Shown here: positions 10,701 through 17,757 of the stretch, in pieces
Layout of the letters: the number at the start of each line of letters is the position of its first letter
Numbering within the stretch: position 1 is the stretch's first letter
Assembly: GCF_004362825.1 (NCBI RefSeq)
Contig: NZ_SNXZ01000010.1
Location: 88,406 to 152,405, forward strand
Direction: 5' to 3'
From: Labedaea rhizosphaerae
GTDB lineage: Bacteria; Actinomycetota; Actinomycetes; Mycobacteriales; Pseudonocardiaceae
DNA: 64,000 bases
Program-made: the position numbers and the translations under genes
Notes under the pieces: model-generated
The model's database searches: none
Told to the model about the DNA's origin: nothing
What the model saw: only the letters and a program-made list of their open reading frames with translations

Positions 10701-12242
10701 GACCCTTTCGGTACACCGACCGGGACGACCGGCACCACCGGGCGCCTCGGTTACCAGGGTGGCTACACCGACCCCGACACCGGCCAAGTCAACATGAGCG
10801 CCCGCTGGTACGACCCGGGCACCGCCGCCTTCACCAGCCGCGACGACGACCCCGCGGGCGGTGTCAATCGGTACGGCTACGCCAGCGGATCGCCGCTCAA
10901 TTACACCGATCCCACCGGCCACACATCAGTCTGCGCTGTCGCATACGGGACCAGTTCGTGCAATGGCACTACCGTTTGCGCCTTGTATCCATACTGCCCC
11001 GGCAGCGGAAGCAATGGCAGCAGTGGTGGCGGCAGTAGCGGCAGCTGTTCGGGAGGCTTGGGAGTTCTCACCTTCGGCTGCGGCGGTTGCTCGACGCCTC
11101 CCGGGGTCCAGGCTTTCGGGTGCTCTGGTGGGTCGTCCGGTGGCTCCGGCGGCGCTGTCGGAGCCGGCCTAGGCGGCCTCGGCGGCGGTAGCGGTCGCGG
11201 TGGTGGTGGTAGCGGAGGCCGTGGCGGTGGCGGCGGTGGTCACGGCCCCGGGCCCGACGTCACCCAGCAGGCGCGCGCCGCGAATCGCGCGGCAGCCCGG
11301 GACAACCCGCTGCCGATACCAGCAGCGATGACCGCACCGCTCTACGGCGGTTCCATCGCCCCACCGGTTTCGTCCGCACCGGACGTCCCGTCCCGAACCA
11401 GCAGCGACTACCAGAACCCCGTCCAGGACATCAACAAGTCCTATGACAACTTGCAGGACTCTCTCACCGTCGACAACACCGTCCTGCTCGGCAAAGTCTC
11501 CGACACCGTCGCCGGCGCTACGGGCGTCACCAACGTCAACTATGAACCGCCAGGCGTCACTCCACCTGGCGCAGGAGGTGGCCTGCCAGGCAACCCCTTC
11601 CCGATCACCAGCACTCCGCCCAGCAAGGACTACACCACCCGGCACAATTTCGCAGTCGACGTAGCGATCGTCATTATCCGAGGGCAAGTCGCGGCCGCAG
11701 GCGGTGACCCCAGCAAGGTCACCTCAGGCTTCAAAATTCCTGGTGCAAGCAAGAACGGGACTGGCAACGCGGGTTACGCCGACATCACCTACGATGACGG
11801 CCAGAATCTATGGGTCTGGGAAGTAAAGAGCGCAGGTCAGGGCGCGAAGGCAGGGCCAGAAGCCCAATGGTACGTGGACCAGTACAATAAACTCGGCCTA
11901 CCACTTACCGCTCAGAAGGGTTGGTCCATTGGCGGTCCCTACCCCGGTGTCAACAATGACCGCGTTGTTGGTGTCGGGCCTGGTGCGATCATCTACCATG
12001 GCGACACTCTGCCAAGAAGATCTCCCATTCCGGTCCCGGACCCTGTGCCGGTACCTCTTCCGATATATGTGCCGTCGAATGATCCGGCGCCAGACACTGG
12101 TGGTGGCTTCTGGGACTGGATTACTTCACCGGAGGTACTCACGGTCGGCGGCGCCATACTGTTCACTGGCCTCGCCTGTGCGAGCGGTGTAGGATGCGCA
12201 CCCGCAATTGCAGGTAGTACCGTCGTCTTGGGTACGCGCTAG
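4608..12242 (+). CDS. Giant Rhs/YD-repeat polymorphic toxin with PD-(D/E)XK-like C-terminal domain
   Basis: 2544 residues, in frame from a GTG just after the G8 tract; probably the bulk of one 3.1-kresidue protein with the previous entry. Order: Ig-like module; DUF6531-like Rhs entry (TYNSLDPRRDTAFGAGW); a LamG/concanavalin-like insert at about 425-655 (SYWRLSD ... AELWFRTATG ... IDEVAVYQRPLG); dozens of YD repeats (YDxxGN); the Rhs core end DPTGH near residue 2105; a Gly/Ser-rich linker; then the variable C-terminal tip. The tip has D2392 in YADITYD and E2405-V-K2407 in WEVKSAG, the spacing of a PD-(D/E)XK nuclease fold, followed by a Pro-rich linker and a hydrophobic end. Such tips are delivered into rival cells. 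Nuclease activity is inferred. The following gene is the likely immunity partner. Confidence 0.85.
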   Translation: MKLAVTNRGATTWTASGYSLAYRYFTASGTYLGWVKAASLPHDVARGQSVTLDAYIQPTPPGSYRFEFTMTRNGGPFFTDEQIAPAVLALRVIDVPPVIKEQYPPNGYSAPTLTPSLWAKAVDIDAPPNSSLQYRFQICEPGEVNCFDSGRQPNTTWTVPLGKLVWGRTYQWRVFAFDGTSENQALPFSNLLTAVPQPEITAQLGNAPYSGRSGEFDPQVGNYTSSAVDATVSTVGPQLSVVRTYNSLDPRRDTAFGAGWSSQYDMRVVPDADGSGNVVVTYPDGQQARFGANLTVSGLPAAGTLVAPQGRYAILVPRTGGGWDLTDKSATRYVFDANGHLTEIHDNAGRWLSYSYVDGHVTTILNHISNRALHLTWIGGHVHAVNTDSVNGQSLLWTYVYDGDRLTQACDPTNHCTTYGYTAGTHYRNTVLDSRPDSYWRLSDADSPDAYSQVAINLGADKGHYIDVTPGTPGAIAGTTDAAATFNGTTSAITMPDGAVRRSREFTAELWFRTATGGPLLGVENTPYGATPSKSVPTLYIGTDGKLRGQLWTGQIDPITTTGAVTDNGWHHVVLTGSLTTQSLYLDGNLVGTRTGVIDHSAFTYSQIGAAYAVTPASWPQWGAAQRRSFAGDIDEVAVYQRPLGLPAVRTHFAARAASDQINSVVLPSGKTAAELTYDLDHDRVDEYIDRNGGTWRLGTPNVSGDPDNIIRTVRVTDPANRDHFYEYDPVRGRILRYLAPLGTETRPEDNPPPTTDPVDPPPDCPPDQPFCEVPTNGGPGSFPPVDLQGARTFDYDANGYQSAITDENGNTIALGHDARGNVTTRTTCRTGPTDCQTSYYEYYPVGTDLTDPRLDKVIATRDARSSGPTDNRYRTAFTYTSRGDLETQTTADNAVVRHTYTADTTPAYDGGTAPAGLLATSTDPRNAVTTYAYYRNGDLAQVTSPTGLITRYIYDELGRRVSATQISDSYPQGITSTTAYDDLSRPAVVTAPTTTNAVTGDRHTERDTTTYDPDGNATAVDSVDIVGTDQPRTTRIDYDEHNRVERVTDPEGNETSFGYDSFGNTTRMVNADGVQYEYAYTARNKLAEVRLRGWNGDPDGAQPGPDDYLVVDSYAYDLAGQLVRHVDAMGRATRYSYYNDGLPYRATALGVHNPDGSTRDVVLTTNTFDAAGNPSKQTFAGGRVTTYEIDAVGRRTATTADPDGLRHRTELAYDLSGNVTRVNMTGRESNTGAFDDLTVAETVDYGYDPAGRRTSETVNTGTETLATRYGYDQRNLLTSVTDPRGTAAGADPAAFTTNYQFDELGEATHAIAPPVAVETNGGAPTTARPTTKIGYDTFGDATHTTDANSNTWLTGYDRLGRPTSTTSPDYTAPGATQPIRTTTGFAYDGLGQITAVTGPRGAVTSYDYDQLGRLTKQIDPDPTNPGQPGGEWQFTYTRTGEPLSVTDPTGARVESTYDDLGRLATSSELERYPTPGTYTSHYGYDDAGNLTSSTTPANATSAATYDALNQLIRTTSAAGVTTQFGYDRSGRQVRTADAAGRAHRINVDLAGRPIQELDTGPTGRLVRQSKYAYDQSGNLGTYTDPLSHVTQFDHDALGRLTRQVEPVSAGHSITTSFGYDAAGNLTRQTDGRGNSTITTANSWGLPESVVEPATTAQPNLADRTWTASYDASANVTTLTEPGGVRRDRTFDLLDNLRHETGTGAEGATTDRTYAYDALSRVSTSSAPDGTDTFTYNDRGALLTTTGPSGATTFGYNADGNVTSRTDASGTSTYGYISDRLSSIRDPLTGNTKLLTYDTAGLPKTESYGTNVRTFGYDDLARLKTDTLTTSSGNTVASLTYGYDNANRLTSKAATGLAGTASSTYDYDYANRLTSWTHDSTTTAYGWDDAGNRTTAGGKTATYDERNRLLTDGTSTYTYTPRGTQSTKVTGSATQHLEFDAFDRLTTADTAHYSYDSLDRVATRNQQRFTYSGASNALVSDGTTTIARGPAREPIATKTGATGQLALTDQHTDVVASVDATTGQLTGSTGYDPFGTPTGTTGTTGRLGYQGGYTDPDTGQVNMSARWYDPGTAAFTSRDDDPAGGVNRYGYASGSPLNYTDPTGHTSVCAVAYGTSSCNGTTVCALYPYCPGSGSNGSSGGGSSGSCSGGLGVLTFGCGGCSTPPGVQAFGCSGGSSGGSGGAVGAGLGGLGGGSGRGGGGSGGRGGGGGGHGPGPDVTQQARAANRAAARDNPLPIPAAMTAPLYGGSIAPPVSSAPDVPSRTSSDYQNPVQDINKSYDNLQDSLTVDNTVLLGKVSDTVAGATGVTNVNYEPPGVTPPGAGGGLPGNPFPITSTPPSKDYTTRHNFAVDVAIVIIRGQVAAAGGDPSKVTSGFKIPGASKNGTGNAGYADITYDDGQNLWVWEVKSAGQGAKAGPEAQWYVDQYNKLGLPLTAQKGWSIGGPYPGVNNDRVVGVGPGAIIYHGDTLPRRSPIPVPDPVPVPLPIYVPSNDPAPDTGGGFWDWITSPEVLTVGGAILFTGLACASGVGCAPAIAGSTVVLGTR

Positions 12243-12270
12243 AACGGCTGGGCAAGGAAGGATTCGTTCC

Positions 12271-12879
12271 GTGGTCAAACCGCTCGATGCGTTCTTGCGC
12301 GACACCGTGCGGCCCTTTTTGAAGGAGAAGGGGTTCTCGAAAAAGGGGCGCGATTTTCGCTTTGTTGCGCCGAACGGTGACACGGCGCTTATCGGCTTTC
12401 AATCGTGGCGGCTGGGTCTAAGAGAAGTCGAATTCAATCTTGACGTGGGGATCTTGCCGGTGCCCTGGGTCGAATGGCTCGAACAGGTCAGTGGCGTGAA
12501 TGACCAGTCGATCGGTGGCGCGCTGTGGTGGAAGAGGTTGTTCTCGCCATTTACGTACATGGAGTCTCCGTTTCCGTACACGGATACGTGGATTGTCAAC
12601 CTGGATGACAATGAAAGAATTGACGTACTATTGGGTGCGCTGGGTGCAGCGGCCGATCGATTGCGTATTTTGGTCGATCGTCGGAATTTGATTTCTGTGG
12701 TTCGCGACTCGGCGACCGCAGTTCAGGATTTGCGTCACTCGCGTGAGCATTCGATGGCGTTGCTGTTGGTTGACGATGGTCCGTCGCGCGAGCTTGACGA
12801 GCTTTTGCAAGTACTGGAGGCCCGGGATCCGGATGACAAGGTGGCTTCTTGGGTCCGCGCCAAGCTTGCCGCGAGCTGA
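12271..12879 (+). CDS. DUF4304-like putative immunity protein (copy 1)
   Basis: 202 residues. GTG at 12271 is preceded by AAGGAAGGA at 8 bases; only 28 bases separate it from the Rhs stop. The N-terminus VVKPLDAFLRDTVRPFLKEKGFSKKGRDF matches the DUF4304 pattern (a helix, KxxGFxKKGxxF, then strands). It is acidic and lacks a signal peptide, so it acts in the cytoplasm. Position directly behind the toxin tip is the basis for calling it the immunity protein. A paralogue with the same start, GFSKRGRDFRLVA motif and C-terminal WIRAKL lies at 14547-15137, beyond an insertion. Codon use is less GC-rich than in the biosynthetic genes. Confidence 0.7.
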   Translation: MVKPLDAFLRDTVRPFLKEKGFSKKGRDFRFVAPNGDTALIGFQSWRLGLREVEFNLDVGILPVPWVEWLEQVSGVNDQSIGGALWWKRLFSPFTYMESPFPYTDTWIVNLDDNERIDVLLGALGAAADRLRILVDRRNLISVVRDSATAVQDLRHSREHSMALLLVDDGPSRELDELLQVLEARDPDDKVASWVRAKLAAS

Positions 12880-12885
12880 CTTGAG

Positions 12886-13392
12886 GTGTGGGCGTAGGTT
12901 CCGAAATCCTCGGCGGACTCGGGCTGGGGTGAGTCGCTGGGCTGGTCGGGGTTTCTCCCAGGGCGGCGGAGGTCTTCGGTGTGGTCGCCGGCGAGGCGGA
13001 GTTGGGTGTAGGCGGTGAGCAGCAGCCAGGTCCAGCGGTCGGCGGCGTGGGGTGAGCGTAGTTTCGGCGTGGCCCAGCCGAGGGTTTGTTTGAGCATGCG
13101 GAAGGTGTGGTCGATGTCGAAGCGGCGCAGGAACGCCTGCCAGGCCAGGTCCACCTCCGTGCGGTCGAGGCCGGTGGCCGAGTGCCAAAGCCATACCGGT
13201 TTCGGGATCGCGCCGGAGGGCAGCCGTTGGACTTCGAGGCGGATGACGGTTCCTTTCAGGATGGGCAGGGTGCCGTCGTGGCCGGCCCAGGCGATGCGGT
13301 GGGTCAGCCGGGGTTGTAGCCGGTCCCAGGCCCGGACCTGTGCCGGCCCATAGAGCCAGGTGGTGGTCTCGGTGACGACATCGGGTTCGCCC
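12886..13392 (-). pseudogene. Transposase remnant, C-terminal part (DDE-type, actinobacterial family)
   Basis: Reading leftwards from 13392 gives GEPDVVTETTTWLYGP ... RLTHRIAWAGHDGTLP ... AFLRRFDIDHTFRMLKQTLGW ... AADRWTWLLLTAYTQLRLA, the C-terminal half of a transposase family common in actinomycetes. Near 12960 one base is missing: the frame changes between RRPGRNP and the expected RRPWEKP, after which RLTPARVRRGFRNLR is found in another frame. The match stops at about 12886, a few bases beyond the stop codon of the DUF4304-like gene. The N-terminal half is on the far side of the IS element at 14297-14516, so the gene is both interrupted and decayed. Confidence 0.75.
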
Positions 13393-13395
13393 TAA

Positions 13396-14293
13396 GAGTT
13401 CCTAACAAAGCCGGGTGACGTGTTGCCAGGTGATGATGCAGGTGGCGAGGCCGAGTAGGGCTTCGTGGATGTCGTCTCGGCGTTCCCAGCGGATGCGTAG
13501 GCGTTTCATGCCGTGGTACCAGGCCACGGTGCGCTCGACCACCCATCTGTGCTTGCCCAGTCCGGAGCCGTGGGGTTGGCCCCGGCGGGCGATGCGCGGT
13601 CGGATGCCTTTGGCGCGCACCTTCTTGCGGTACTTGTCATGGTCATAGGCACGGTCGCCGTACAACTCGTCCGGTCGTTGGCGTGGCCGGCCACGGCGGC
13701 CTCGAACCGGCGGGATGGCCTCGATCAATGGCTCAAGCTCGGTCACGTCATGGCGGTTGCCGCCAGTCAACGACACCGACAGCGGGATGCCGGCACCCTC
13801 GGTCAGGACGTGGTGCTTCGAGCCCGGGCGGGCGCGGTCAACCGGGCTCGGACCGCTTGTGGGCCACGCCTGGCAGCTCGAACATGCGAGGAGTCGATGA
13901 TCGCCCGCGACCAGTCCACCTTCCCGGCACCGTGCAACTCGGCCAGCAGCAGCTCGTGCAGCCGCTGCCACACCCCGGCCCGGTTCCACTCCTCCAACCG
14001 GCGCCAGCAGGTCATCCCCGACCCGAACCCCAACTCCTGCGGCAGGAACTCCCACTGGATCCCGGTGTGCAGCACGAACAAGATCCCACACACAACACCT
14101 GCCGATCCGGGATCCTCTTCCGACCCGGATACCGCGGATTCCGCGGCGCTGACTTGGGCAGCAACGGCTCAATGCGCTGCCACAGCCCGTCCGGAACGAT
14201 CCACGGCGGCTGCTCACCACGCCTCACGGCCCCACACCGTAGATCAACATTCACGACAGACGGAAGACCCAAGATCAACTTTGCTAGGAACTC
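13396..14293 (-). mobile_element. IS5 family (IS427-like) insertion sequence, 898 bp
   Basis: Terminal inverted repeats are GAGTTCCTAACAAAG at 13396-13410 and CTTTGCTAGGAACTC at 14279-14293 (14 of 15 matching). Both ends are flanked by TAA (13393-13395 and 14294-14296), a 3-base target duplication as expected for this group. The element carries one leftward transposase and lies inside another transposase gene: flanking sequences 12886-13392 and 14297-14516 are two halves of that gene. Excising the element and one TAA rejoins them in frame, but with a TAG codon where the family has Trp. Confidence 0.85.
13402..14227 (-). pseudogene. IS5-type transposase, frameshifted
   Basis: Starts at a GTG (VRRGEQPPWIVPDGLWQRIE) and ends in the left inverted repeat (WQHVTRLC). 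Two frame changes occur. The later one, in SSHVRAARRGP to SGPSPVDRARPGSKHH near 13855, is the -1 frameshift that IS427-type elements often use to join their two reading frames. The earlier one, near 14090, is caused by an extra GT in a GTGTG run between DRQVLC and GILFVLHTGIQWEF, and looks like damage. The catalytic domain with GNRHDV, YGDRAYD and HRWVVERTVAW is otherwise well kept. The element is therefore probably not active by itself. Confidence 0.8.
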
Positions 14294-14296
14294 TAA

Positions 14297-14516
14297 GTGG
14301 CCGGGTCACCGAAGACGAACTCGCCGCCGTGTCGGCGGGGTCGGCCCCGGGGGCGTGCCGTGGCGGACGGTGGTGGCGGGACCGGGCGGTGCAGGACCCG
14401 GTCCGAGCGCATCCGCACCAGCACGATGATCGGTAAGTCGGCCAGCACGCGGGCCAGCCGCGGCCCGTCGTAGCCGGCGTCGGCGACCAGCAGGATGTCC
14501 GGGTCTCCCGGTGACA
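14297..14516 (-). pseudogene. Transposase remnant, N-terminal side fragment
   Basis: Reading leftwards: SPGDPDILLVADAGYDGPRL, ADLPIIVLVRMRSDRVL, then GRPRRHGGEFVFGDPAT, which is the segment that normally precedes the TW.EPDV... part found at 13392. The DAGYDG aspartate belongs to the DDE catalytic site. The true N-terminus of the transposase is missing: the match begins about 30 bases before the second DUF4304-like gene, so the fragment was cut at both ends. Confidence 0.75.
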
Positions 14517-14546
14517 CGGCATGAAATGTCGAGTAAGGGGGCCGAT

Positions 14547-15137
14547 GTGGTAAAGCCGGTCGATGCGTTTCTGCGTGATTGTGTAAGGGTGCTGTTGAAG
14601 GAAGTAGGATTCTCGAAGAGAGGTCGAGATTTTCGGTTGGTCGCGACAAATGGGGACTTGGCCGCTATTAACTTCTTGTCGTGGCGGCTGGGTGAACGCG
14701 AAGCAGAATTCTACGTTGATGCGGGAGTCAGTCCGCTGCCGTGGATCGAATGGCGAGAACATGTGGACGCGGTGCAGGACGAGACCTCCGCAAGCGCACT
14801 CTGGTGGACACGGTTGAGGTCTCCGCACAACCATTTGGGGCTATGGCAATTCAACCTCGACGAGAGCGAGAGAATTGAAGAATTAGTCACAAAGCTGACA
14901 TCGCTGGCAGAGAAGTTGCGATCACTGACTGATCGGCGGCTGCTACTCAACCTGGTGAGGGATCCGGCGACCAGGATCCAGGAGTTGCGCCGCTCGCGCG
15001 CCGAATCAGTGGCCCTGTTGTTGGTCGATGAGGGTCCGTCGCCTGAACTTGCGGAGGCATTGCGAGCGATGGAAGCGGAGGAGGATTCCGACAGGCGTAT
15101 GGTTGCGTGGATACGGGCCAAACTGTCCAGATATTGA
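14547..15137 (+). CDS. DUF4304-like putative immunity protein (copy 2)
   Basis: 196 residues. Start is set at GTG 14547 because VVKPVDAFLRDCVRVLLKEVGFSKRGRDF then aligns from the first residue with copy 1 (12271), and AAGGGGG lies 5 bases upstream; an ATG further up (14511) would add 12 residues derived from transposon sequence. Shared blocks include LSWRLGEREAEFYVD, ALWWTRLRS, SVALLLVDEGPS and MVAWIRAKLS. It is probably a second immunity gene from an earlier toxin tip, or a duplicate separated by the insertion. No toxin domain precedes it now, so it is an orphan. Confidence 0.7.
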   Translation: MVKPVDAFLRDCVRVLLKEVGFSKRGRDFRLVATNGDLAAINFLSWRLGEREAEFYVDAGVSPLPWIEWREHVDAVQDETSASALWWTRLRSPHNHLGLWQFNLDESERIEELVTKLTSLAEKLRSLTDRRLLLNLVRDPATRIQELRRSRAESVALLLVDEGPSPELAEALRAMEAEEDSDRRMVAWIRAKLSRY

Positions 15138-15149
15138 GAGTCGGGACGT

Positions 15150-15362
15150 ACGACGCCTAGGGTTGCGCCACCACTGATACCGGCATTCGTGGGGCGGGTG
15201 TGTTCGCTGCCCGCGGGTCAGCCTCGCCTGAACCACGCCTGTGGACCCGTAGGGTCGTTGCGCTGCCGCTGTGGCCAAGACGCCGAGCCACGGTGCGGAA
15301 GTCGACGCCCGCCAGAATGCCTTCGCGGAGCAGGGACCGCGCATCGACGGCATCGAGCTGCC
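15150..15362 (-). pseudogene. Tyrosine recombinase (integrase) C-terminal remnant
   Basis: Leftward translation gives SLLREGILAGVDFRTVARRLGHSGSATTLRVH followed by EADPRAANTP. The pattern LxxxGxDxRTVAxRLGHSxxxTTLxVY...EAD..AA is the end of the catalytic domain of actinobacterial phage and ICE integrases, including the LGH motif. The rest of the protein, including the expected Arg-His-x-x-Arg and catalytic Tyr, is absent: TTLRVH has His where Tyr is usual. It is a fossil of a mobile element next to the Rhs locus. The assignment rests on one short block. Confidence 0.5.
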
Positions 15363-15412
15363 GGGCGGCTCGGCGCGCTCAGCCGGACAGCGGCGTCACG
15401 GGCGGCCCGCTC

Positions 15413-16549
15413 TCAGCCCATCGGGACGCTCGCTGGCGGGATTGCGGGGCGGACGTAGCCGGCGACCGTCTTGCGTAGTTGGTCCGCGTGGGCGTAGATG
15501 TCGGTGATGTCGTTGATCGGCAAGCGGGTCTCGTTCTTGTCCTCGTCGAACACGCCGAGGTAGCGCTGGGAGCGGTTGAACCACAGGCGCGCGATGGGTT
15601 TGCGGTTGTTGTCGTCCAGCAGGATCCCGAAGTAGGTCTTGGCGTCGCGGGATGCGATGCGTGATGCGGGGACCTCGCTGCAGACGATGGCCCGCACGAT
15701 GCGGAAGCCCTCGAGTTCGTCTTCGGTGGTCACGACGTCGGTGGCCTCCGGGGTGACGTCCTGGGCCGGGACCGGCGGCGTCGGCGCGAGGATCTGCGGT
15801 TCGGCGGGCGTCGTCGCGTCGAGGGCGGCGTCCGGGCCGAGTGCGGTTTTGAGCCGGGCGTTGACCTGTTCGGTGAGGAACTGGTGGGCCGCCTTCTCGA
15901 CCAGTGGGGCGAACTGCTCGCGGACCTGGCGGGTGAAGTTCTTGCCGCTGAACACGCGCACGCCGAGGTAGCGAACCCATTCCTCGGATGGCTCACGGAA
16001 TTCCGCGGCGAGCGTCCGCTTGATCTCACCGATGTACTTCAGTTCGCCGGCGGCATTGAGCACCGAGTCGAGGTCGAACGATTCGCGCGTGAGCTTGGCC
16101 AGTTCGGGCAGCAATGTGCGATCGACTGCGGCGAGGTCGAGCACCAGGAATGGTTTGGCGTCCATCCTGTTGGGCTCGTCGAGATCGGTGTAGAACTCCC
16201 AGAACTGACCGTTGGTCAGGATCGCCACCCGGGCGTTGGTGACCGAGAAGTACCGGTACAGCTGGGAAGCGTGCTCCCAGCGCAACGGCTCGGTGATTTT
16301 CTTGGTCTCGATGAGGATCTGCACGGCGCCGCCGTGGACGAGGGCGTAGTCGATCTTCTCGCCCTTCTTGGTGCCGAGATCGGCGGTGAACTCGGGGATG
16401 ACCTCCGAAGGGTTGAACACGTCGTATCCCAGCACCCGCCCGATGAACGGCATCACGAACGCGTTCTTCGTGGCCTCCTCGGTCTCGATCACGGCCCGCT
16501 GCGTAGCCAGCTTCGCCGACAGTTCCGCCACCCGGTCACCGATCGCCAC
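15413..16549 (-). CDS. Type I restriction HsdR N-terminal domain protein (solitary)
   Basis: 378 residues, GTG start at 16549 behind GGAGAG. Residues 25-130 have the HsdR_N nuclease layout: ATKNAFVMPFIGRVLGYD, then GEKIDYAL (D67) and ILIETKK (E81, K83), a PD-(D/E)XK site. The middle is helical, and there is a Pro-rich break at about 255-280. The C-terminal 95 residues (FRIVRAI ... YFGILLDDNNRKPIARLWFN) match a nucleic-acid-binding module often attached to such proteins. No helicase, specificity or methylase subunit is adjacent, so it is not a normal type I system. A role in defence or DNA repair is possible; none is demonstrated. Confidence 0.7.
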   Translation of the reverse strand: MAIGDRVAELSAKLATQRAVIETEEATKNAFVMPFIGRVLGYDVFNPSEVIPEFTADLGTKKGEKIDYALVHGGAVQILIETKKITEPLRWEHASQLYRYFSVTNARVAILTNGQFWEFYTDLDEPNRMDAKPFLVLDLAAVDRTLLPELAKLTRESFDLDSVLNAAGELKYIGEIKRTLAAEFREPSEEWVRYLGVRVFSGKNFTRQVREQFAPLVEKAAHQFLTEQVNARLKTALGPDAALDATTPAEPQILAPTPPVPAQDVTPEATDVVTTEDELEGFRIVRAIVCSEVPASRIASRDAKTYFGILLDDNNRKPIARLWFNRSQRYLGVFDEDKNETRLPINDITDIYAHADQLRKTVAGYVRPAIPPASVPMG

Positions 16550-16758
16550 GAACTCTCCTCTATTCCTCGCCCGCGCAAAAAGGGGTGCGGGCAGCCTTGC
16601 TAAGGGAGGTCGGCGCCTGCCCGAGGAGCGTTACAGTTGCAATCGAACAGACCTCGCCGACCCGGACAGCTCGGTGTCGGCGGCTTCACCGATCAGAAAA
16701 CCTCCGTCACGTCGTCAGTTCTGGTAGCCCCCCGACACCGGTGGAAGGATTGACGACC

Positions 16759-17757
16759 ATGACCGACGCTGGACCGCTGAGCGCCGACGAGGCCACGTTC
16801 ATCGCGGCGGCTCGTTCGGGTGATGCGGCGCGGTTCGCGCTCGTCACGGAGCGATACCGGCGTGAGCTGCAGGTGCACTGCTACCGGATGCTCGCGAACT
16901 ACGAGGACGCCCAGGACATGACGCAGGAGACGTTCCTGCGAGCGTGGAACAAGCGGGAGTCGTTCAAAGGCCATGCCGCGCTGCGGACCTGGCTGTACCG
17001 GATCGCGACGAACGTCTGCCTCGACTTCCTGGAGAAGCGCACCCCGGTACCGTCCGGGCTGGCGGACGCCGGCTCCGAGGTGCTGTACCTGCAGCCCTAC
17101 CCCGACCGGATGCTCCCCGAAGACCCACAGGAATCGGTGGTGGCGCGGGAGACGATCGAGCTGGCGTTCATCGTCGCCGTTCAGCGCCTGCCACCTCGCC
17201 AGCGGGCCGTGTTCATCCTGCGCGACGTCCTCGGCTGGCCGGCGTCGAAGGCCGCCGACGCCCTCGAGCTGACCGTCGCGTCGGTGACCAGCGCACTGCA
17301 GCGGGCGCGTGGGACGGTGCGCGCGCAGCTGCCCGACCGCCGCCTCGACTGGCGCAGCCCCGCCACCCACGAGCTGACGGATGACGAGCGCGGCGTGGTG
17401 AAGTCCTACATGGACGCCCATGAGCGCAACGACCTCGACGCGTTGACGTCCCTGCTGCGCGACGACCTGCGCTTCGCGATGCTGCCCGAGATGGGCACCA
17501 CGGTCATGACGGCCGAGGACGCGGTGGACAGCTGGGTCTCCGGCGGGCTCTTCCAGCGCGGCCACGACGACTGGCGCGGTATCGCCACCACGGTCAACCG
17601 CATGCCGGCCGCCGCGCTGTACCTCCGCACCCCCGACGACCCGCGGTACCGGCTGTTCGCCATCGCGGCCCTGCACATCGTCGACGGGAAGATCGCCGAG
17701 CTCACCGGATTCGACGCCGGCGGCAAACCGTGGCTGGGCCTGCCGCCGACCCTGTGA
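16759..17757 (+). CDS. ECF RNA polymerase sigma factor with SnoaL-like C-terminal domain
   Basis: 332 residues. ATG 16759 is preceded by GGAAGGA at 9 bases. Region 2 is at about 20-90 (VTERYRRELQVHCYRMLANYEDAQDMTQETFLRAW) and region 4 at 140-195 (LPPRQRAVFILRDVLGWPASKAADALELT). A SnoaL/NTF2-like domain (VVKSYMDAHERNDLDALTSLL ... LFAIAALHIVDGKIAELTGF) completes the protein. This is the architecture of TIGR02960-type (SigG-like) extracytoplasmic sigma factors, where the C-terminal domain replaces a separate anti-sigma factor. Its stop codon directly abuts the stop of the convergent reductase gene. Confidence 0.9.
   Translation: MTDAGPLSADEATFIAAARSGDAARFALVTERYRRELQVHCYRMLANYEDAQDMTQETFLRAWNKRESFKGHAALRTWLYRIATNVCLDFLEKRTPVPSGLADAGSEVLYLQPYPDRMLPEDPQESVVARETIELAFIVAVQRLPPRQRAVFILRDVLGWPASKAADALELTVASVTSALQRARGTVRAQLPDRRLDWRSPATHELTDDERGVVKSYMDAHERNDLDALTSLLRDDLRFAMLPEMGTTVMTAEDAVDSWVSGGLFQRGHDDWRGIATTVNRMPAAALYLRTPDDPRYRLFAIAALHIVDGKIAELTGFDAGGKPWLGLPPTL

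Noticed and set aside
5200-10900. Regularly repeated DNA resembling an array
   Set aside because: The repeats encode YD-repeat protein units with variable spacing and in-frame coding; there are no identical repeats with unique spacers, so no CRISPR.
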